Below are positions 36,456-49,066 of a DNA stretch of 64,000 nt, piece after piece. Below the pieces are notes generated by a model, which made no database searches, had not been told where the DNA came from, and saw only the letters and a list, made by a program, of their open reading frames with translations. Each line of letters starts with the position of its first letter. The first letter of the stretch is position 1. The stretch is from Paraburkholderia aromaticivorans. GTDB taxonomy: Bacteria; Pseudomonadota; Gammaproteobacteria; Burkholderiales; Burkholderiaceae. Both the position numbers and the translations under genes were made by a program. The stretch is from the NCBI RefSeq assembly GCF_002278075.1, contig NZ_CP022989.1:3782001-3846000 (forward strand), given 5' to 3'.

Positions 36456-37913
36456 ATGGTAAAGGCGGCGGTGCTCGACCGGCTCTGGACGCGAATGAGC
36501 GAGCGCGGCGATTTCCCCATGCTGTCGCAGTCGCTGCGCACCACCATGGCGGCGATGAACAACGACGATCTCGACTTCACCGGCCTCGTGCAGGTGGTGT
36601 TGTCCGATTTCGCCCTGACGCAGAAGGTGCTGCGGCTCGCCAACTCGGCCATGTACATTGCGTTCGGCGGCAACATCACGACGGTGTCGCGCGCGCTGAT
36701 GGTGCTCGGCATGGACGCGGTCGGCCATCTCGTGGTCGGCCTGAAGATCGTCGATCACTTTCATCACAGCGCGCCGCGCCGCATCGACGCGAAACTCGAA
36801 CTGAACCGCACGCTGCTCTCGGGCTGCGTCGCGCGCAAGCTGACCGAGCGCGGCGATCTGCGTGCCGGCGAGGAAGCCGTGGTCTGCACGCTGATGCGCC
36901 AGATCGGCAAGCTGCTGGTGGTGTTTTACCTCGACGCGGAATGGGACCAGATTCGCCGTCACATCGACGACGGCACGCTCGAGGCCGACGCCTGCGTACT
37001 GGTGCTCGGCGTGACGTTCGACGAGATCGGCGCCGAAGCCGCCGTGCGCTGGCGCCTGCCCGACATGATCCGCTCCGGCATGGGCGAGTTCGACCCGCAG
37101 GACGTCACGCAGCCGCGCCAGGTGCAGTGGCTGCGCGCCATTACCAATTACTCGACGGCGGTCGCCGACGTGCTCACCCAGCAGAACATGCCGGACTGCG
37201 AGCGCGAGCAACGCATCGCCGATCTGGCGCGCGAATATAGCGGCGTGCTGAACACCGATCCCGAAGTGCTGCTCGATATGAGCGTCGCGCTCGCCCGCGA
37301 GGAAGGCGGTGACGGCGTGATGCGCGAAATCGTCGAGTTGCGCGCCAATGCGGATGCGATCGCGCGCGAGGCGCTCAATCCCGAGGCGCGCATCGCGGTG
37401 GGGGTCAAGGATCTGCGTGGCCTGCCCGAGGGCAGCCCGCTTGCGCCGGCACTGGCAATGGCCGCGGAAACCCTGCTGGCCGGTCTCGGCTTTGCGCGCA
37501 CCGTGGTGTTCGTCAAGCACAGCAACGGCACTTTCAAGGCGCGCCTCGGACTCGGACCGAAGATCGACGCGGCCTTGCCAAGGCTGACCTTCAACACCGC
37601 CTTCGAGCCCGACGTATTTCATCTGGCGATCGCCAACTCGGTGGGCATCTTCATCGAGAATGCGCGCGATCCGAAGATGGTCGCGCGGCTACCGGAATGG
37701 TTCCGGCGCTCATTCGACGACGCCCGCGCCTTTGTGCTGCTGCCGGTCGTCGACGAAAGCGAATCGACAGTGGCGCTCTTATACGGCGACTGGTCGCATA
37801 GTCAGGAGCCACGCCGCATCTCACAGAAAGAAATGAGCGTGTTGAATGAACTGGCCAAGGAGTTAGGCCGTTTTTTCGGCCTGGGGCAGATGCGGGAAAT
37901 GGAGATGATGTGA
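36456..37913 (+). CDS. HDOD-domain signalling protein with C-terminal GAF-like region
   Basis: This encodes 485 residues from the ATG at 36456. The N-terminal HDOD domain (about 15-215) has FPMLSQSLRTTMAAMNN and KVLRLANSAMYIAFGG. The C-terminal part (about 310-480) reads like a GAF domain (LAPALAMAAETLLAGLGFAR, VALLYGDWSH). HDOD proteins lack phosphohydrolase activity and act in cyclic-nucleotide and stress signalling. It follows the GGDEF-EAL gene in the same direction, and its HDOD is related to those in the two flanking EAL-HDOD proteins. Confidence 0.87.
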   Translation: MVKAAVLDRLWTRMSERGDFPMLSQSLRTTMAAMNNDDLDFTGLVQVVLSDFALTQKVLRLANSAMYIAFGGNITTVSRALMVLGMDAVGHLVVGLKIVDHFHHSAPRRIDAKLELNRTLLSGCVARKLTERGDLRAGEEAVVCTLMRQIGKLLVVFYLDAEWDQIRRHIDDGTLEADACVLVLGVTFDEIGAEAAVRWRLPDMIRSGMGEFDPQDVTQPRQVQWLRAITNYSTAVADVLTQQNMPDCEREQRIADLAREYSGVLNTDPEVLLDMSVALAREEGGDGVMREIVELRANADAIAREALNPEARIAVGVKDLRGLPEGSPLAPALAMAAETLLAGLGFARTVVFVKHSNGTFKARLGLGPKIDAALPRLTFNTAFEPDVFHLAIANSVGIFIENARDPKMVARLPEWFRRSFDDARAFVLLPVVDESESTVALLYGDWSHSQEPRRISQKEMSVLNELAKELGRFFGLGQMREMEMM

Positions 37914-38002
37914 AGACCTGGCGTGATCGTTGATCACACTGCTTCACTCCCACCAATCCTGTATTTGCCCGACGCCACGTTGAAGTTGGGTCGGTCTCGC
38001 CG

Positions 38003-38026
38003 GAACCGGCATGCATGCCGGTTCCC
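38003..38026. terminator. perfect 24-base palindrome between convergent HDOD genes
   Basis: GGAACCGGCATG followed by its exact reverse complement forms a 12-bp arm palindrome, 18 bases before the stop of the minus-strand gene and 90 after the plus-strand stop. It can fold into a hairpin in both transcripts and probably ends both. There is no U-run. Confidence 0.55.
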
Positions 38027-38043
38027 TGTGCGCACCACTCGCC

Positions 38044-39420
38044 TCAATCCTCGATTCTTTCCAGCCCTTGCGCGCTGCGGTCCGCCACGCCGGCCCACGC
38101 GCCTGCCGCCAGAGCCATTTGCGCAACCTGCTCCACCGTCAGCGGCTGCAAGCGCGCGCACAGCGTGCCGATCTCATCCCAATCGCCGCGCTCCAATGCG
38201 GCAACCGTGCTGAGCAGCAGGCCCAACACACCTTCGCGGTGCAGGATCGCGGCCTGAAGCGGGCGCGACAATGTCAGCACGTTCAAGGTGCTTTCGAGCG
38301 AGCCGCCGAACACGGCATCGACGAATGAGAACACGCCGGTCAGGAATGCCGCATCGGCTTCGTCGCGGCCGGCTTCGGGCAGACGTTCGATCGCCAGTTC
38401 CATGAAGCGCGCGCGGGTCGCGGCGAGCTGCAATAGCGGATCGTCTTCGAGGGCGACCTTGCGGCCGTCGGCGTAGAGCAGCAACTGCGTCCAGCGCGCG
38501 ATGCGGTCGGTGCCGGTTGCGTTGATCGCCTCCCGCAGCGTCGTCACCTTGTGCCCGACCGCGAGGCCGCTCGAATTGGCGAGCTTCATCAGATGCATCA
38601 CCAGCACCGGATTGAGCTTGAGTTCGGCTTCGAGCTGCGCGACGGTCGGCTCGCCCGCCAGCAATTGCAGCAGATTGAGCAGCGCGTGGCGTGGCGCGCT
38701 CACCCGTCGCGTGCTCGAGGCATGCGCGCGCGCAAAGAAGTAACCCTGGAAGCGATCGAAGCCGAGTTCATGCGCCGTTTCGAAATCGGCTTGCGCGTCG
38801 ATGCCCGAGCCGATCAGCAGCTTGCCCGCCGACTTCAGCACGCTCGCCAGCTTCGGCAGCAAGGCGCGCGGCGCGCGCGTGAAATCGATCTTGACGACTT
38901 CCGCGTAGGGCAGCAATCTGGCGAAGGCGTCGTTGGGCTGGGTCACCTCGTCGAGCACGAAGCGGTAGCGGCGCCCATGCAGCTGAACGATGCGCGCCAC
39001 CAGCGTCTCGTCGACCTCGATCGTGGGCGCCAGTTCGAGCATGAAGCGCTCGGCGGGCAGCCGCAGGATCGCATCGTCGAGCAGCATCTCGCGGCTCACG
39101 TCGACATAGGCCGGATGTCCGGTCAGCGCGCCGCGCACCGGGCCCTGAATCAGGCCGTCGATGATGGCGCGCGCCACGAGTTGCGCCGGATCGGGCGCGC
39201 GGCCCGCTTCGGCATCCGCGGGTGCGCCGCTGTCCGCGGGCGCGGCGGAGCGCGCGGCTGGCCCGCTCTGCCCGGTCCATTCCGGTGCGCGCACCTTGAT
39301 CTCGTAGCCGCACAGCATGCCGTCCCGATTCAGAATCGGCTGACGCGCGAAACTGGCATTCAATTGCGCATCGTCCGTGACGCCCGTCTGGCCCGGAGTT
39401 TCGATTGCGATGGTGGTCAT
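38044..39420 (-). CDS. EAL-HDOD signalling protein (YuxH-like), second paralogue
   Basis: This encodes 458 residues from the ATG at 39420, with GGGGGAG upstream; the frame extends much further but without homology. A degenerate EAL domain (about 20-245, GYEIKVRA in place of EAL) is interrupted by an Ala/Asp-rich insert (about 50-75). An HDOD domain follows (about 255-445), with LNPVLVMHLMKLANSSGLAV. It parallels the 32.9-34.2 kb protein across its length (for example FQGYFFAR and FMELA in both), showing a local duplication. It is predicted to be non-catalytic. Confidence 0.87.
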   Translation of the reverse strand: MTTIAIETPGQTGVTDDAQLNASFARQPILNRDGMLCGYEIKVRAPEWTGQSGPAARSAAPADSGAPADAEAGRAPDPAQLVARAIIDGLIQGPVRGALTGHPAYVDVSREMLLDDAILRLPAERFMLELAPTIEVDETLVARIVQLHGRRYRFVLDEVTQPNDAFARLLPYAEVVKIDFTRAPRALLPKLASVLKSAGKLLIGSGIDAQADFETAHELGFDRFQGYFFARAHASSTRRVSAPRHALLNLLQLLAGEPTVAQLEAELKLNPVLVMHLMKLANSSGLAVGHKVTTLREAINATGTDRIARWTQLLLYADGRKVALEDDPLLQLAATRARFMELAIERLPEAGRDEADAAFLTGVFSFVDAVFGGSLESTLNVLTLSRPLQAAILHREGVLGLLLSTVAALERGDWDEIGTLCARLQPLTVEQVAQMALAAGAWAGVADRSAQGLERIED

Positions 39421-39684
39421 TGGCTCCCCCGCTAAGCGCCGCCCCGGCGCCTCCTGCAATATTCTGGTTTTTGCCGCACCGTCGGCGCGCGGCCCGAGAC
39501 GTGAAGCTCGTAGCGTCCGCGATGCATGCGGCGATTTTATCTCACGCCGCCGTGGCCAGACACGTCCGTGACGCAATATCTCGAAATAATTGGAGACGCG
39601 TCCGAAAGATCTCCGGCCCGAAATCGCCGATACTCCTGTGCAGTGCAGAAGCGCTCCAACCGAGTTCAACCACCGAGGAAAAAC

Positions 39685-40443
39685 ATGGACGTCAAAAGCG
39701 TGCTGTCGAATGCCTTCGCGATGCCGATCACCAGCCCGGCGTTTCCCATGGGCCCATACCGGTTTATCAACCGCGAGTTTCTGATCATCACCTACCGCAC
39801 CGATCCGGATAAGCTGCGCGCCGTGGTGCCCGAGCCGCTCGAGATCGGCGAGCCGCTGGTGCATTACGAATTCATTCGCATGCCGGATTCGACCGGCTTT
39901 GGCGACTACACGGAAAGCGGCCAGGTGATTCCGGTCTCGTACCAGGGCGTGGCGGGCGGCTACACGCTGGCCATGTATCTGGACGACCACCCGCCGATCG
40001 CCGGCGGCCGCGAATTGTGGGGTTTTCCGAAGAAGCTCGCGAACCCGGTGCTCGCCGTCCATACGGACACGCTCGTCGGCACGCTCGACTACGGCCCCGT
40101 GCGCATCGCCACCGGCACGATGGGCTACAAACACCGTCAGCTCGATCTCGCGCAGCAGAAGAAACGCCTCGAAACGCCGAACTTCCTGCTCAAGGTGATT
40201 CCGCATGTGGACGGCACGCCGCGCATCTGCGAACTGGTGCGTTACTACCTGCAGGACATCGATCTGAAAGGCGCATGGACCGGGCCGGCCGCGCTCGAAC
40301 TGGCGCCGCACGCGCTCGCGCCGGTCGCGGCGTTGCCGGTGCTGGAGGTCGTGGAGGCGCGCCATCTGATCGCGGATCTCACGCTCGGTCTCGGCGAAGT
40401 GGTGTTCGATTATCTCGATCAACCGCAAGCGAACACGCGTTGA
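39685..40443 (+). CDS. adc: acetoacetate decarboxylase
   Basis: This encodes 252 residues from ATG 39685, preceded by GAGGAAAA. The enzyme decarboxylates acetoacetate to acetone and CO2. The Schiff-base lysine region is intact ([15 protein letters not shown], Lys116 with neighbouring Lys117), and the substrate-pocket Arg/Glu in RFINREF and VHYEFIRM are present. Length matches the clostridial enzyme. No CoA-transferase genes are adjacent, so it is not part of a solventogenic operon. In Burkholderiales such genes usually connect with ketone-body or polyhydroxybutyrate metabolism; that link is inference. Confidence 0.92.
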   Translation: MDVKSVLSNAFAMPITSPAFPMGPYRFINREFLIITYRTDPDKLRAVVPEPLEIGEPLVHYEFIRMPDSTGFGDYTESGQVIPVSYQGVAGGYTLAMYLDDHPPIAGGRELWGFPKKLANPVLAVHTDTLVGTLDYGPVRIATGTMGYKHRQLDLAQQKKRLETPNFLLKVIPHVDGTPRICELVRYYLQDIDLKGAWTGPAALELAPHALAPVAALPVLEVVEARHLIADLTLGLGEVVFDYLDQPQANTR

Positions 40444-40470
40444 TCGATCAGCTGTCATAGCGCGGCAGCG

Positions 40471-40537
40471 GTTCGCGCTCAGTTCGCGCTCAACTCGCGC
40501 TCAACTCGCGCTCAACTCGCGCTCAACTCGCGCCTCA
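40471..40537. repeat. 11-bp tandem repeat, about six copies
   Basis: Head-to-tail units: GTTCGCGCTCA twice, then ACTCGCGCTCA three times and a partial ACTCGCGCCTCA. It lies just after the adc stop codon and before a terminator hairpin. It looks like a minisatellite formed by slippage. Copy number probably varies between strains. Confidence 0.85.
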
Positions 40538-40538
40538 C

Positions 40539-40570
40539 ATGCAAACGGCCGCGATTGCGGCCGTTTGCAT
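40539..40570. terminator. 14-bp-stem hairpin between adc and aotJ
   Basis: ATGCAAACGGCCGC (40539-40552) and its reverse complement (40557-40570) surround a GATT loop. It sits between convergent genes and is a likely bidirectional terminator. It lacks a strong U-run on either side. Confidence 0.65.
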
Positions 40571-40606
40571 CAGATAAAGCGAAAAACGTGTGACACGCGC
40601 CGCGCC

Positions 40607-41395
40607 TTACTTCAATACCACCTTCACATCGAAGTACCTGGCCGCGAAGCGGTCGATCGTGCCGTCCGCCTTCAGTTCCTTGAGCGCCTGGTTCAACGCG
40701 TCTTTCAGCGCCTTGTCGCCCTTGCGGATGCCGAAGCCCACGCCGCCGCCGAGCAGCTTCTCGTCCGTGACGGCCGGACCGGCAAAGTCGAAGCCGGCGC
40801 CCTGCGGCTTCTTCAGGAAGCCTTTCGACGCGGCTTCCGCATCCTGGAACGCGGCGTCCAGACGCCCCGAGGCGAGGTCGGCGTAAATCTGGTCCTGCGT
40901 CTGATACGGCACCACATCGACGCCGGCGGGCGCCCAGCGGGCCTTCGCGTAGGTTTCCTGAATCGTGCCCTGCAGCACGCCGACGTGCTTACCCTTGAGC
41001 GAAGCCGGCGTCGGCAGCAAGCCGCTGCCCTTCTTCGCGATCATCTGATTCGGGATCGTGTAGATCGGATCAGTGAAATCGATCGCCTGGCGGCGTTGTT
41101 CCGTGATCGTCATGTCCGAGTTGATGGCGTTGAACTTGCGCGCCTGCAACGCCGGGATCAGACCGTCGAACGAGTTCTCGACCCACACGCATTTGGCCTT
41201 CAGCTTCGCGCACACGGCATTGCCGACGTCGATGTCGAAACCTTGCAGCTCGCCCGACGGCGACTTCGATTCGAACGGCGCATACGACGCCTCGACGCCG
41301 AAATGCACTTCCTTGATATCGGCAGCCGATGCGGTGCCGGCCGTGGCCGCCGCGAACAACGCGAGCGCAGCCATGTTTCGCCAATTCATCTTCAT
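40607..41395 (-). CDS. aotJ: periplasmic arginine/ornithine-type ABC binding protein
   Basis: This encodes 262 residues from ATG 41395, with AGAGGAA upstream. The signal peptide ends near TASA-AD (about residue 25). The mature protein is a HisJ/ArgT/AotJ-type binding protein: VHFGVEASYAPFESKSPSGE, GFDIDVGNAVCAKL, the ligand-contact region NSDMTITEQRRQAIDFTDP, and AAFQDAEAASKGFL. It captures basic amino acids for an inner-membrane ABC importer. The permease and ATPase genes lie 9-12 kb away at the other end of the same minus-strand cluster, behind the AST genes. The 269-base gap upstream probably carries its own promoter. Confidence 0.87.
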   Translation of the reverse strand: MKMNWRNMAALALFAAATAGTASAADIKEVHFGVEASYAPFESKSPSGELQGFDIDVGNAVCAKLKAKCVWVENSFDGLIPALQARKFNAINSDMTITEQRRQAIDFTDPIYTIPNQMIAKKGSGLLPTPASLKGKHVGVLQGTIQETYAKARWAPAGVDVVPYQTQDQIYADLASGRLDAAFQDAEAASKGFLKKPQGAGFDFAGPAVTDEKLLGGGVGFGIRKGDKALKDALNQALKELKADGTIDRFAARYFDVKVVLK

Positions 41396-41664
41396 TGCGG
41401 GTGTTCCTCTACGGTATTGAATAAGACGGAGCCGAATCCAGGCAAGCATGATTGCCGCGCCAAAAATGCGATTCAAACTCGTGCGGCCGGCGTGATGCAG
41501 CGCAACAGCCGCGAGGCCGCGATTGTACAGGCTTCGTTTTCCGCCTCAGCGGGCGCGCCGCGCGGCGCGTCGTCGAGCGAGCGCTGCGAGCCTCAGGGGC
41601 GAAGATGCAAGTTGGTGTCGCGTTCAGGCAAACCCGCGCGCATCGGCGCGGGCTCGGGTGAGAA

Positions 41665-42717
41665 CTACACGAGCTTCGAGAGCGTGTCCTGCGTCGTCTC
41701 GATGACCATCAAGCCGGCGCGCAAGCCGGGCTTGACCGTCGCGTTCGGAAACACGAGCCGCTCCTCGTCGTGCCGCACGACATAGCGGTAGTCGCCGTCG
41801 CGCGCGAGCACGGTGTCCTTCACGAATGGCGTGAAATTCGCGACGTCGGCTGCAACCAGCAATTCGAACGCATCGCTTTGCTTGGTGATCTGGTCGATCA
41901 CCGTGAACGCCCTCGGCATCTCGGCGCGCGGCTCGCCCCGCAGGCCGGCCACGAGGTGCCGCACGGCGTGATCCGCACGCGCGAAACGCGTCAGATCGTT
42001 CTGACCGAACGGACGCACCTTGCCGAGTTCCAGCGTGCACGCTTGCGCGCCACAGGCCTGCGCGGTGAAATGCGAATACGTGTTGCCCTTGGTGGTGTGC
42101 AACAGCACCGCACTGATATGCGCCTTGCCGAGCCACGCGAACATCGCGCGTGAAAACGGCTTGCCGGTGTGCGGCAGCAACGCGAATTGCTCGAAGGCGG
42201 ATGCGCGGATGGCCGTGTGCATGTCGATATGCCAGCGCGCGGCGGGATCGTCCGGCGCGGCCGCGAAGAATTGCGTGGCGGCCTGCTCCAGCGCTGCCGC
42301 TCGCGGCGCCTCGAAGCTGTGCGGCACCTGCAGATGACGGCCGCTGAAGAGCCGGTTCAGATCGTCGTCGCGGTAACGGCAGGCTTCACGCATCGCGTCG
42401 ACGTTGCCGAGAATCACCAGCAGGCGGCAGGCCAGCGCCGCCGTGCCCTGGGCGATGTCGCGCACGAGAAACGCCAGCAGTTCGATCGGCGCGGTCTCGT
42501 CGCCATGCACGCCGGCGGAGACAAGCACACTGCGCATGCCCGCTTCCTGCGCCGCCGGCTCCATCAGCAGCACGCCGTCATCCAGCCACGACCAGCGCAC
42601 GCCTGCGGCGCACGTGCCCTGTGCTGCAGGCGCGGCCGGGCGCGTACCCGCCAGCGTGTAGGCGAGAAAATCGTCCAGCAGCGAAACCGGCATCTCGCGC
42701 TCAGCGCTGGAAGTCAT
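41665..42717 (-). CDS. astE: succinylglutamate desuccinylase
   Basis: This encodes 350 residues if the ATG at 42717 is used, overlapping the end of astB by 17 bases; an ATG at 42693 is the alternative. It is a zinc carboxypeptidase-like (AstE/AspA) fold: [13 protein letters not shown] (His and Glu ligands) and [10 protein letters not shown] (His ligand). The catalytic Glu is near [13 protein letters not shown]. It removes succinate from N-succinylglutamate to give glutamate, the last step of the arginine succinyltransferase route. It is co-transcribed with the preceding ast genes. Confidence 0.93.
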   Translation of the reverse strand: MTSSAEREMPVSLLDDFLAYTLAGTRPAAPAAQGTCAAGVRWSWLDDGVLLMEPAAQEAGMRSVLVSAGVHGDETAPIELLAFLVRDIAQGTAALACRLLVILGNVDAMREACRYRDDDLNRLFSGRHLQVPHSFEAPRAAALEQAATQFFAAAPDDPAARWHIDMHTAIRASAFEQFALLPHTGKPFSRAMFAWLGKAHISAVLLHTTKGNTYSHFTAQACGAQACTLELGKVRPFGQNDLTRFARADHAVRHLVAGLRGEPRAEMPRAFTVIDQITKQSDAFELLVAADVANFTPFVKDTVLARDGDYRYVVRHDEERLVFPNATVKPGLRAGLMVIETTQDTLSKLV

Positions 42718-44041
42718 ACAGCGAACCCAGCCCGAGAATCTGCGTCAGTTCGTCGAGCGCGGTACGCGACTCGGCGAGCAGGTGCGGATCGGTCAGATCG
42801 GCCGGCGCGAGGCGGTCGCGATAATGCTTTTCGATCCACGCATCCAGCCGGCCGAACAACGTGTCGTTGATCCACACGCCTTGCGTCACCGAAGCGCGCT
42901 CCGCATCGTCGAGCACCACCCGCAGACGCAGGCACGCCGGACCGCCGCCGTTCTTCATGCTTTCGCGCAGATCGAACACCAGCACGTCGTCGATCGGGCC
43001 CGTGCGCGAGGTCAGTTCATCGAGGTAGGCGGCCACCCGCGGGTTTTCGCGGCATTCCTGCGGCACCACCAGCACCTGTTTGCCGTCCGGCCGCGTCAGC
43101 AACTGGCTGTTGAACAGGTACGAAGTAACCGCATCGGCGACGCTCACCTGCGCGTCGGGCACTTCGATCACGTTGAACTCGGCCTTCAGGCCGGAGAGCT
43201 TCGTGCGCAATTCGTCGTAGACCGCGTTCTGTTCGACGAACGCCAGTTGATGACAGAACAGCGTGTTGCGATTGCCGACCGCGATCACGTCGTTGTGGAA
43301 CACGCCGGCGTCGATCACGTCGGGGTTCTGCTGCGCGTACACCGTCGCCGCGTCGGCCAGACCATGACGATGCGCCACGGCACGGCTCGCCTCGAACGTT
43401 TGACGCGCCGGAAACCGCTTCGGCTCCGGTCCGCGACGATACTCGCTGCGGCCATAAACAAAGAATTCGACGCCACGTGCGCCGTATTCCGCGCAAAAGC
43501 GCGTGTGATTCGCCGCGCCTTCGTCGCCGAGCGCCGGCGTGCCGGGCAGCGCCTCATGCACCGCGAAACGGTCGGCGTCGCTGAACATCGCGCGCAACGT
43601 GCGGCGCGTCGATTCATGTTCGATCGCACGGTGCAGCTTGCTGCACAGATTGGCCGGCGTGAAATGCACGCGGCCGTCGTGCGTATCGGCGGACGGACTC
43701 ACCGTTGCCGCATTCGCGGTCCACATGGCCGAAGCCGAACTCGCCGCGGCCAGCAGCTCGGGGGCGTCTTTCGCCACGCGCGCGATCACGGTTGCGTCGT
43801 CGCCCGAAAAACCGAGCTCGCGCAACAGGCGCATCGACGGACGTTCCTGCGGCGGCAAGACGCCTTGATGAAAGCCGAGATCGGCCAGTTGCTTCATCTT
43901 GCGCAGGCCTTGCCTCGCTGCAGCCTTCGGATTCGCAACCGACTTCTCGTTGTTCTGCGACGCGACGTTGCCGAACGAGAGGCCCGCGTAGTTGTGCGTC
44001 GGGCCGACCAGACCGTCGAAATTGGCTTCAGTGGCTTGCAT
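42701..44041 (-). CDS. astB: N-succinylarginine dihydrolase
   Basis: This encodes 446 residues, the usual length. It hydrolyses N2-succinylarginine to succinylornithine, CO2 and two ammonia (step 2 of AST). The N-terminal signature is [18 protein letters not shown]. The catalytic His lies in [12 protein letters not shown] and the catalytic Cys at about 370 in [14 protein letters not shown]. Guanidine-modifying fold. It starts nine bases after the astD stop and overlaps astE. Confidence 0.95.
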   Translation of the reverse strand: MQATEANFDGLVGPTHNYAGLSFGNVASQNNEKSVANPKAAARQGLRKMKQLADLGFHQGVLPPQERPSMRLLRELGFSGDDATVIARVAKDAPELLAAASSASAMWTANAATVSPSADTHDGRVHFTPANLCSKLHRAIEHESTRRTLRAMFSDADRFAVHEALPGTPALGDEGAANHTRFCAEYGARGVEFFVYGRSEYRRGPEPKRFPARQTFEASRAVAHRHGLADAATVYAQQNPDVIDAGVFHNDVIAVGNRNTLFCHQLAFVEQNAVYDELRTKLSGLKAEFNVIEVPDAQVSVADAVTSYLFNSQLLTRPDGKQVLVVPQECRENPRVAAYLDELTSRTGPIDDVLVFDLRESMKNGGGPACLRLRVVLDDAERASVTQGVWINDTLFGRLDAWIEKHYRDRLAPADLTDPHLLAESRTALDELTQILGLGSLYDFQR

Positions 44042-44050
44042 CGTCGATCC

Positions 44051-46553
<2,503 letters not shown>

Positions 46554-46557
<4 letters not shown>

Positions 46558-47615
46558 CGTGCCTCTCCCGATTGTTCATCCTGGTGCGTCTGGTGCAGCG
46601 GCACGCAGCGCACCGTGTCGCCCTCCTGCACGCCGAGCGCGGCGCGCGCCGCATGCGGCAACGGCGCGCCGGCCTCCTTGCCCGCCGCCAGTTCACCGAG
46701 CACGCAGCGGAACTCGCCGTCGGCGCCGTTATGCGCGATCAGATACGTCGAGCCGCTAGCGGCCGCGGTGCTCTCCTGCACCACGCGCGTTTCGTTGCGC
46801 GTGACACAGGCGCTGCGATCCACTTGCGCGGTCAACACCGGACCCGCGTCGAAAATGTCGACGTAGCGATCCGTCTCGAAGCCTTCCTCGAGATGAATGT
46901 CGTACGCGAGCAAGGCCTTCGAATCCGGCTCGCCGAGCACGCGCTGCGCCGCCTCGGGCAGCAACGGCACGTAGACGGGATACGTGGGCATCACTTCGGC
47001 GATAAAGGTGCGGCTGCGGCCGCCCGATTCGATTTCGATGTCGGCGAAGTCGCGCCCGAAGAACTTGCGCCCCACCGCTTCCCAGAATGGCGACACGCCG
47101 TTCTCGTCGGTGACGCCGAGCAGCAGCGAAAACACTTCTGACGTGAAGCGCTTGCGATTGGCGGCGATATACATCATGCGTGCGCGCGACATCAGATGCG
47201 CGGCGGCGTCGCCACGCAACGACGGATCGATGTAATAGCCCGCAAGGCGGCTCTTGCCGGTGAGCTCATGCGACATGGTCAGCGCGTGAATCTTGCGGTT
47301 CACGTGCAACTCGCGCGACGCGTGAATCAGCGCGTCGTTGCGAAACGCGTAGAACGGGTCCGAATAACCTGCCGCGGCGACGATGCTCGCCGTACCCATC
47401 AGCTTGCCGCTTTGCGCATCTTCGAGCACGAACAGATAGAACTCCTCGCCCGGAAAATCGACTTCCGCGCGAAACGAGTCTTCCGACAACGCGACACGCG
47501 CTTCGAGCGCGCGCCGGTCGTGCGGCAGGGAATGCAGCACCGGTTGCGCGGTGCGCGCCATGTGCTCGAGCGCGTCGAGATCGGCGAGGCGGCCTGGGCG
47601 TACGAAGAGCATCAT
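46554..47615 (-). CDS. aruF: arginine/ornithine N-succinyltransferase, alpha subunit
   Basis: This encodes 353 residues starting MMLFVRPGRLADLDALEHMA. It is homologous to the downstream aruG product (both have ELLPEAAQ/LLPEEAQ and the [10 protein letters not shown] / [10 protein letters not shown] motif), so the pair arose by duplication. It is the partner of AruG in the first AST step. The C-terminal region (about 270-350) carries extra Ala/Gly-rich sequence. It lies 38 bases downstream of astC in the same operon. Confidence 0.93.
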
Positions 47616-47653
47616 CGTTCCTGTTGAATGTGACGCGTGATCAATGCTGCGGC

Positions 47654-48889
47654 TCAGTGCGACGCCGCTTCGGCGTTTGCGCCGACAATGCCTTCGATCG
47701 CCTGGGTCAGACGCGCGAAGCCTTCGTTCATATCGTCGAGCGGCATGATCAGCGACGGCACGAAACGCAGCACGTCAGGACCGGCCATCAGCATGATCAC
47801 GCCATGCTGGCCGGCGGCGGTGACGAAATCTTTCGCGCGGCCCTTGAACGCGTCGGTCAGTTCCGCGCCGATCAGCAGCCCCCTGCCGCGCACTTCCTTG
47901 AACAGGCCGAAACGTTCGTTCAGCTTCGCAAGGTGGCCTTTCAACGCCGCGCTGCGCGAGCGCACGCCTTCGAGCAGCTTCGGGTCGCTGACCAGCTCGA
48001 CCACCTTTTCGGCGATCGCCGCGCCCAGCGGATTGCCGCCGTACGTCGTACCATGCACGCCGACCTTGAAATGCGCGGCCAGTTCGTTCGTGGTCAACAT
48101 AGCGCCGATCGGAAAACCATTGCCGAGTGCCTTGGCGGTGGTCAGGATGTCCGGCGTCACGCCGGTTTCCTGGTACGCGTAGAAATAGCCGCTGCGGCCC
48201 ACACCCGTTTGTACCTCGTCAAAAATCAGCAGTGCGCCGTGCTGATCGCAGGCTTCGCGCAGCGCCTTGAGGAACGCCGGATCCGCCGGGATCACGCCGC
48301 CTTCGCCCTGAATCGGCTCGACGATCACCGCGCAGGTCTGCGCGCCGATGGCCTGCTTCGCGGCTTCAATGTCGTTGTACGGCAAGTGCGTGATGCCGGC
48401 CGGCACCGGGCCGAAACCTTCCGAATACTTCGGCTGCCCGCCGACGCTCACCGTGAAGAACGTGCGGCCGTGGAACGACTGCGTAAACGAGATGATTTCG
48501 ATCTTGTCGGCGCCGTGGCGCTCGAACGCGACGCGGCGAGCCAGCTTCAACGCCGCTTCATTCGCTTCCGCGCCCGAGTTGGCGAAGAAAGCGCGGTCGG
48601 CGAACGTCAGGTCTTCGAGGCGTTTGGCCAGACGCAGCACCGGTTCGTTGGTATAGCCATTGCCGATGTGCCACAGCTTGCCGCCCTGCTCGTGCAGCAC
48701 CTTCAGCAGTTCGGGGTGCCCATGACCGAGCGCGGTGACGGCGATGCCGCCGGCGAAGTCGATATAGTCCTGGCCTTGCGTATCCCAGACGCGTGAGCCA
48801 AGACCGCGATCCGGCACGAAGGCGGCGGGAGAAAACACCGGCACCATGACTTCGTCGAAGGTCTGGCGTGTCACTGTCAGGTCGTTCAT
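47654..48889 (-). CDS. astC: acetylornithine/succinylornithine aminotransferase
   Basis: This encodes 411 residues, class III PLP aminotransferase. Motifs: [20 protein letters not shown], the substrate/PLP region [17 protein letters not shown], Asp in [15 protein letters not shown] and the PLP lysine in [14 protein letters not shown]. It converts N-succinylornithine to the semialdehyde with 2-oxoglutarate (step 3); the same family does argD chemistry. It is the first AST catabolic gene after argR, with a 177-base gap upstream that should hold the operon promoter. Start supported by GAGGAT. Confidence 0.95.
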   Translation of the reverse strand: MNDLTVTRQTFDEVMVPVFSPAAFVPDRGLGSRVWDTQGQDYIDFAGGIAVTALGHGHPELLKVLHEQGGKLWHIGNGYTNEPVLRLAKRLEDLTFADRAFFANSGAEANEAALKLARRVAFERHGADKIEIISFTQSFHGRTFFTVSVGGQPKYSEGFGPVPAGITHLPYNDIEAAKQAIGAQTCAVIVEPIQGEGGVIPADPAFLKALREACDQHGALLIFDEVQTGVGRSGYFYAYQETGVTPDILTTAKALGNGFPIGAMLTTNELAAHFKVGVHGTTYGGNPLGAAIAEKVVELVSDPKLLEGVRSRSAALKGHLAKLNERFGLFKEVRGRGLLIGAELTDAFKGRAKDFVTAAGQHGVIMLMAGPDVLRFVPSLIMPLDDMNEGFARLTQAIEGIVGANAEAASH

Positions 48890-49066
48890 GGCAAATCCTC
48901 GTTACAGGTGAGAGGTGATACAGCTAGTGTAGGTAACCGCGCGCGATACGTCTTGCGCATACGCGACGCTTTCTATGAGGTTCCACGCGAGCGGCCGGCG
49001 TTCGGCGAATGGCCGGCGCGCTTTGGCCGGTGCTTTGCGCCGTGCTTCAATTCCGTTCAATCCGCT

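Noticed and set aside
40471..40537. Short regular repeats that might suggest a CRISPR array
   Set aside because: Units are 11 bp and contiguous, with no spacers and no cas genes.
41554..41569. 16-bp GC palindrome between astE and aotJ
   Set aside because: Alternating GC sequence is common by chance at this base composition, and no terminator or operator features accompany it.
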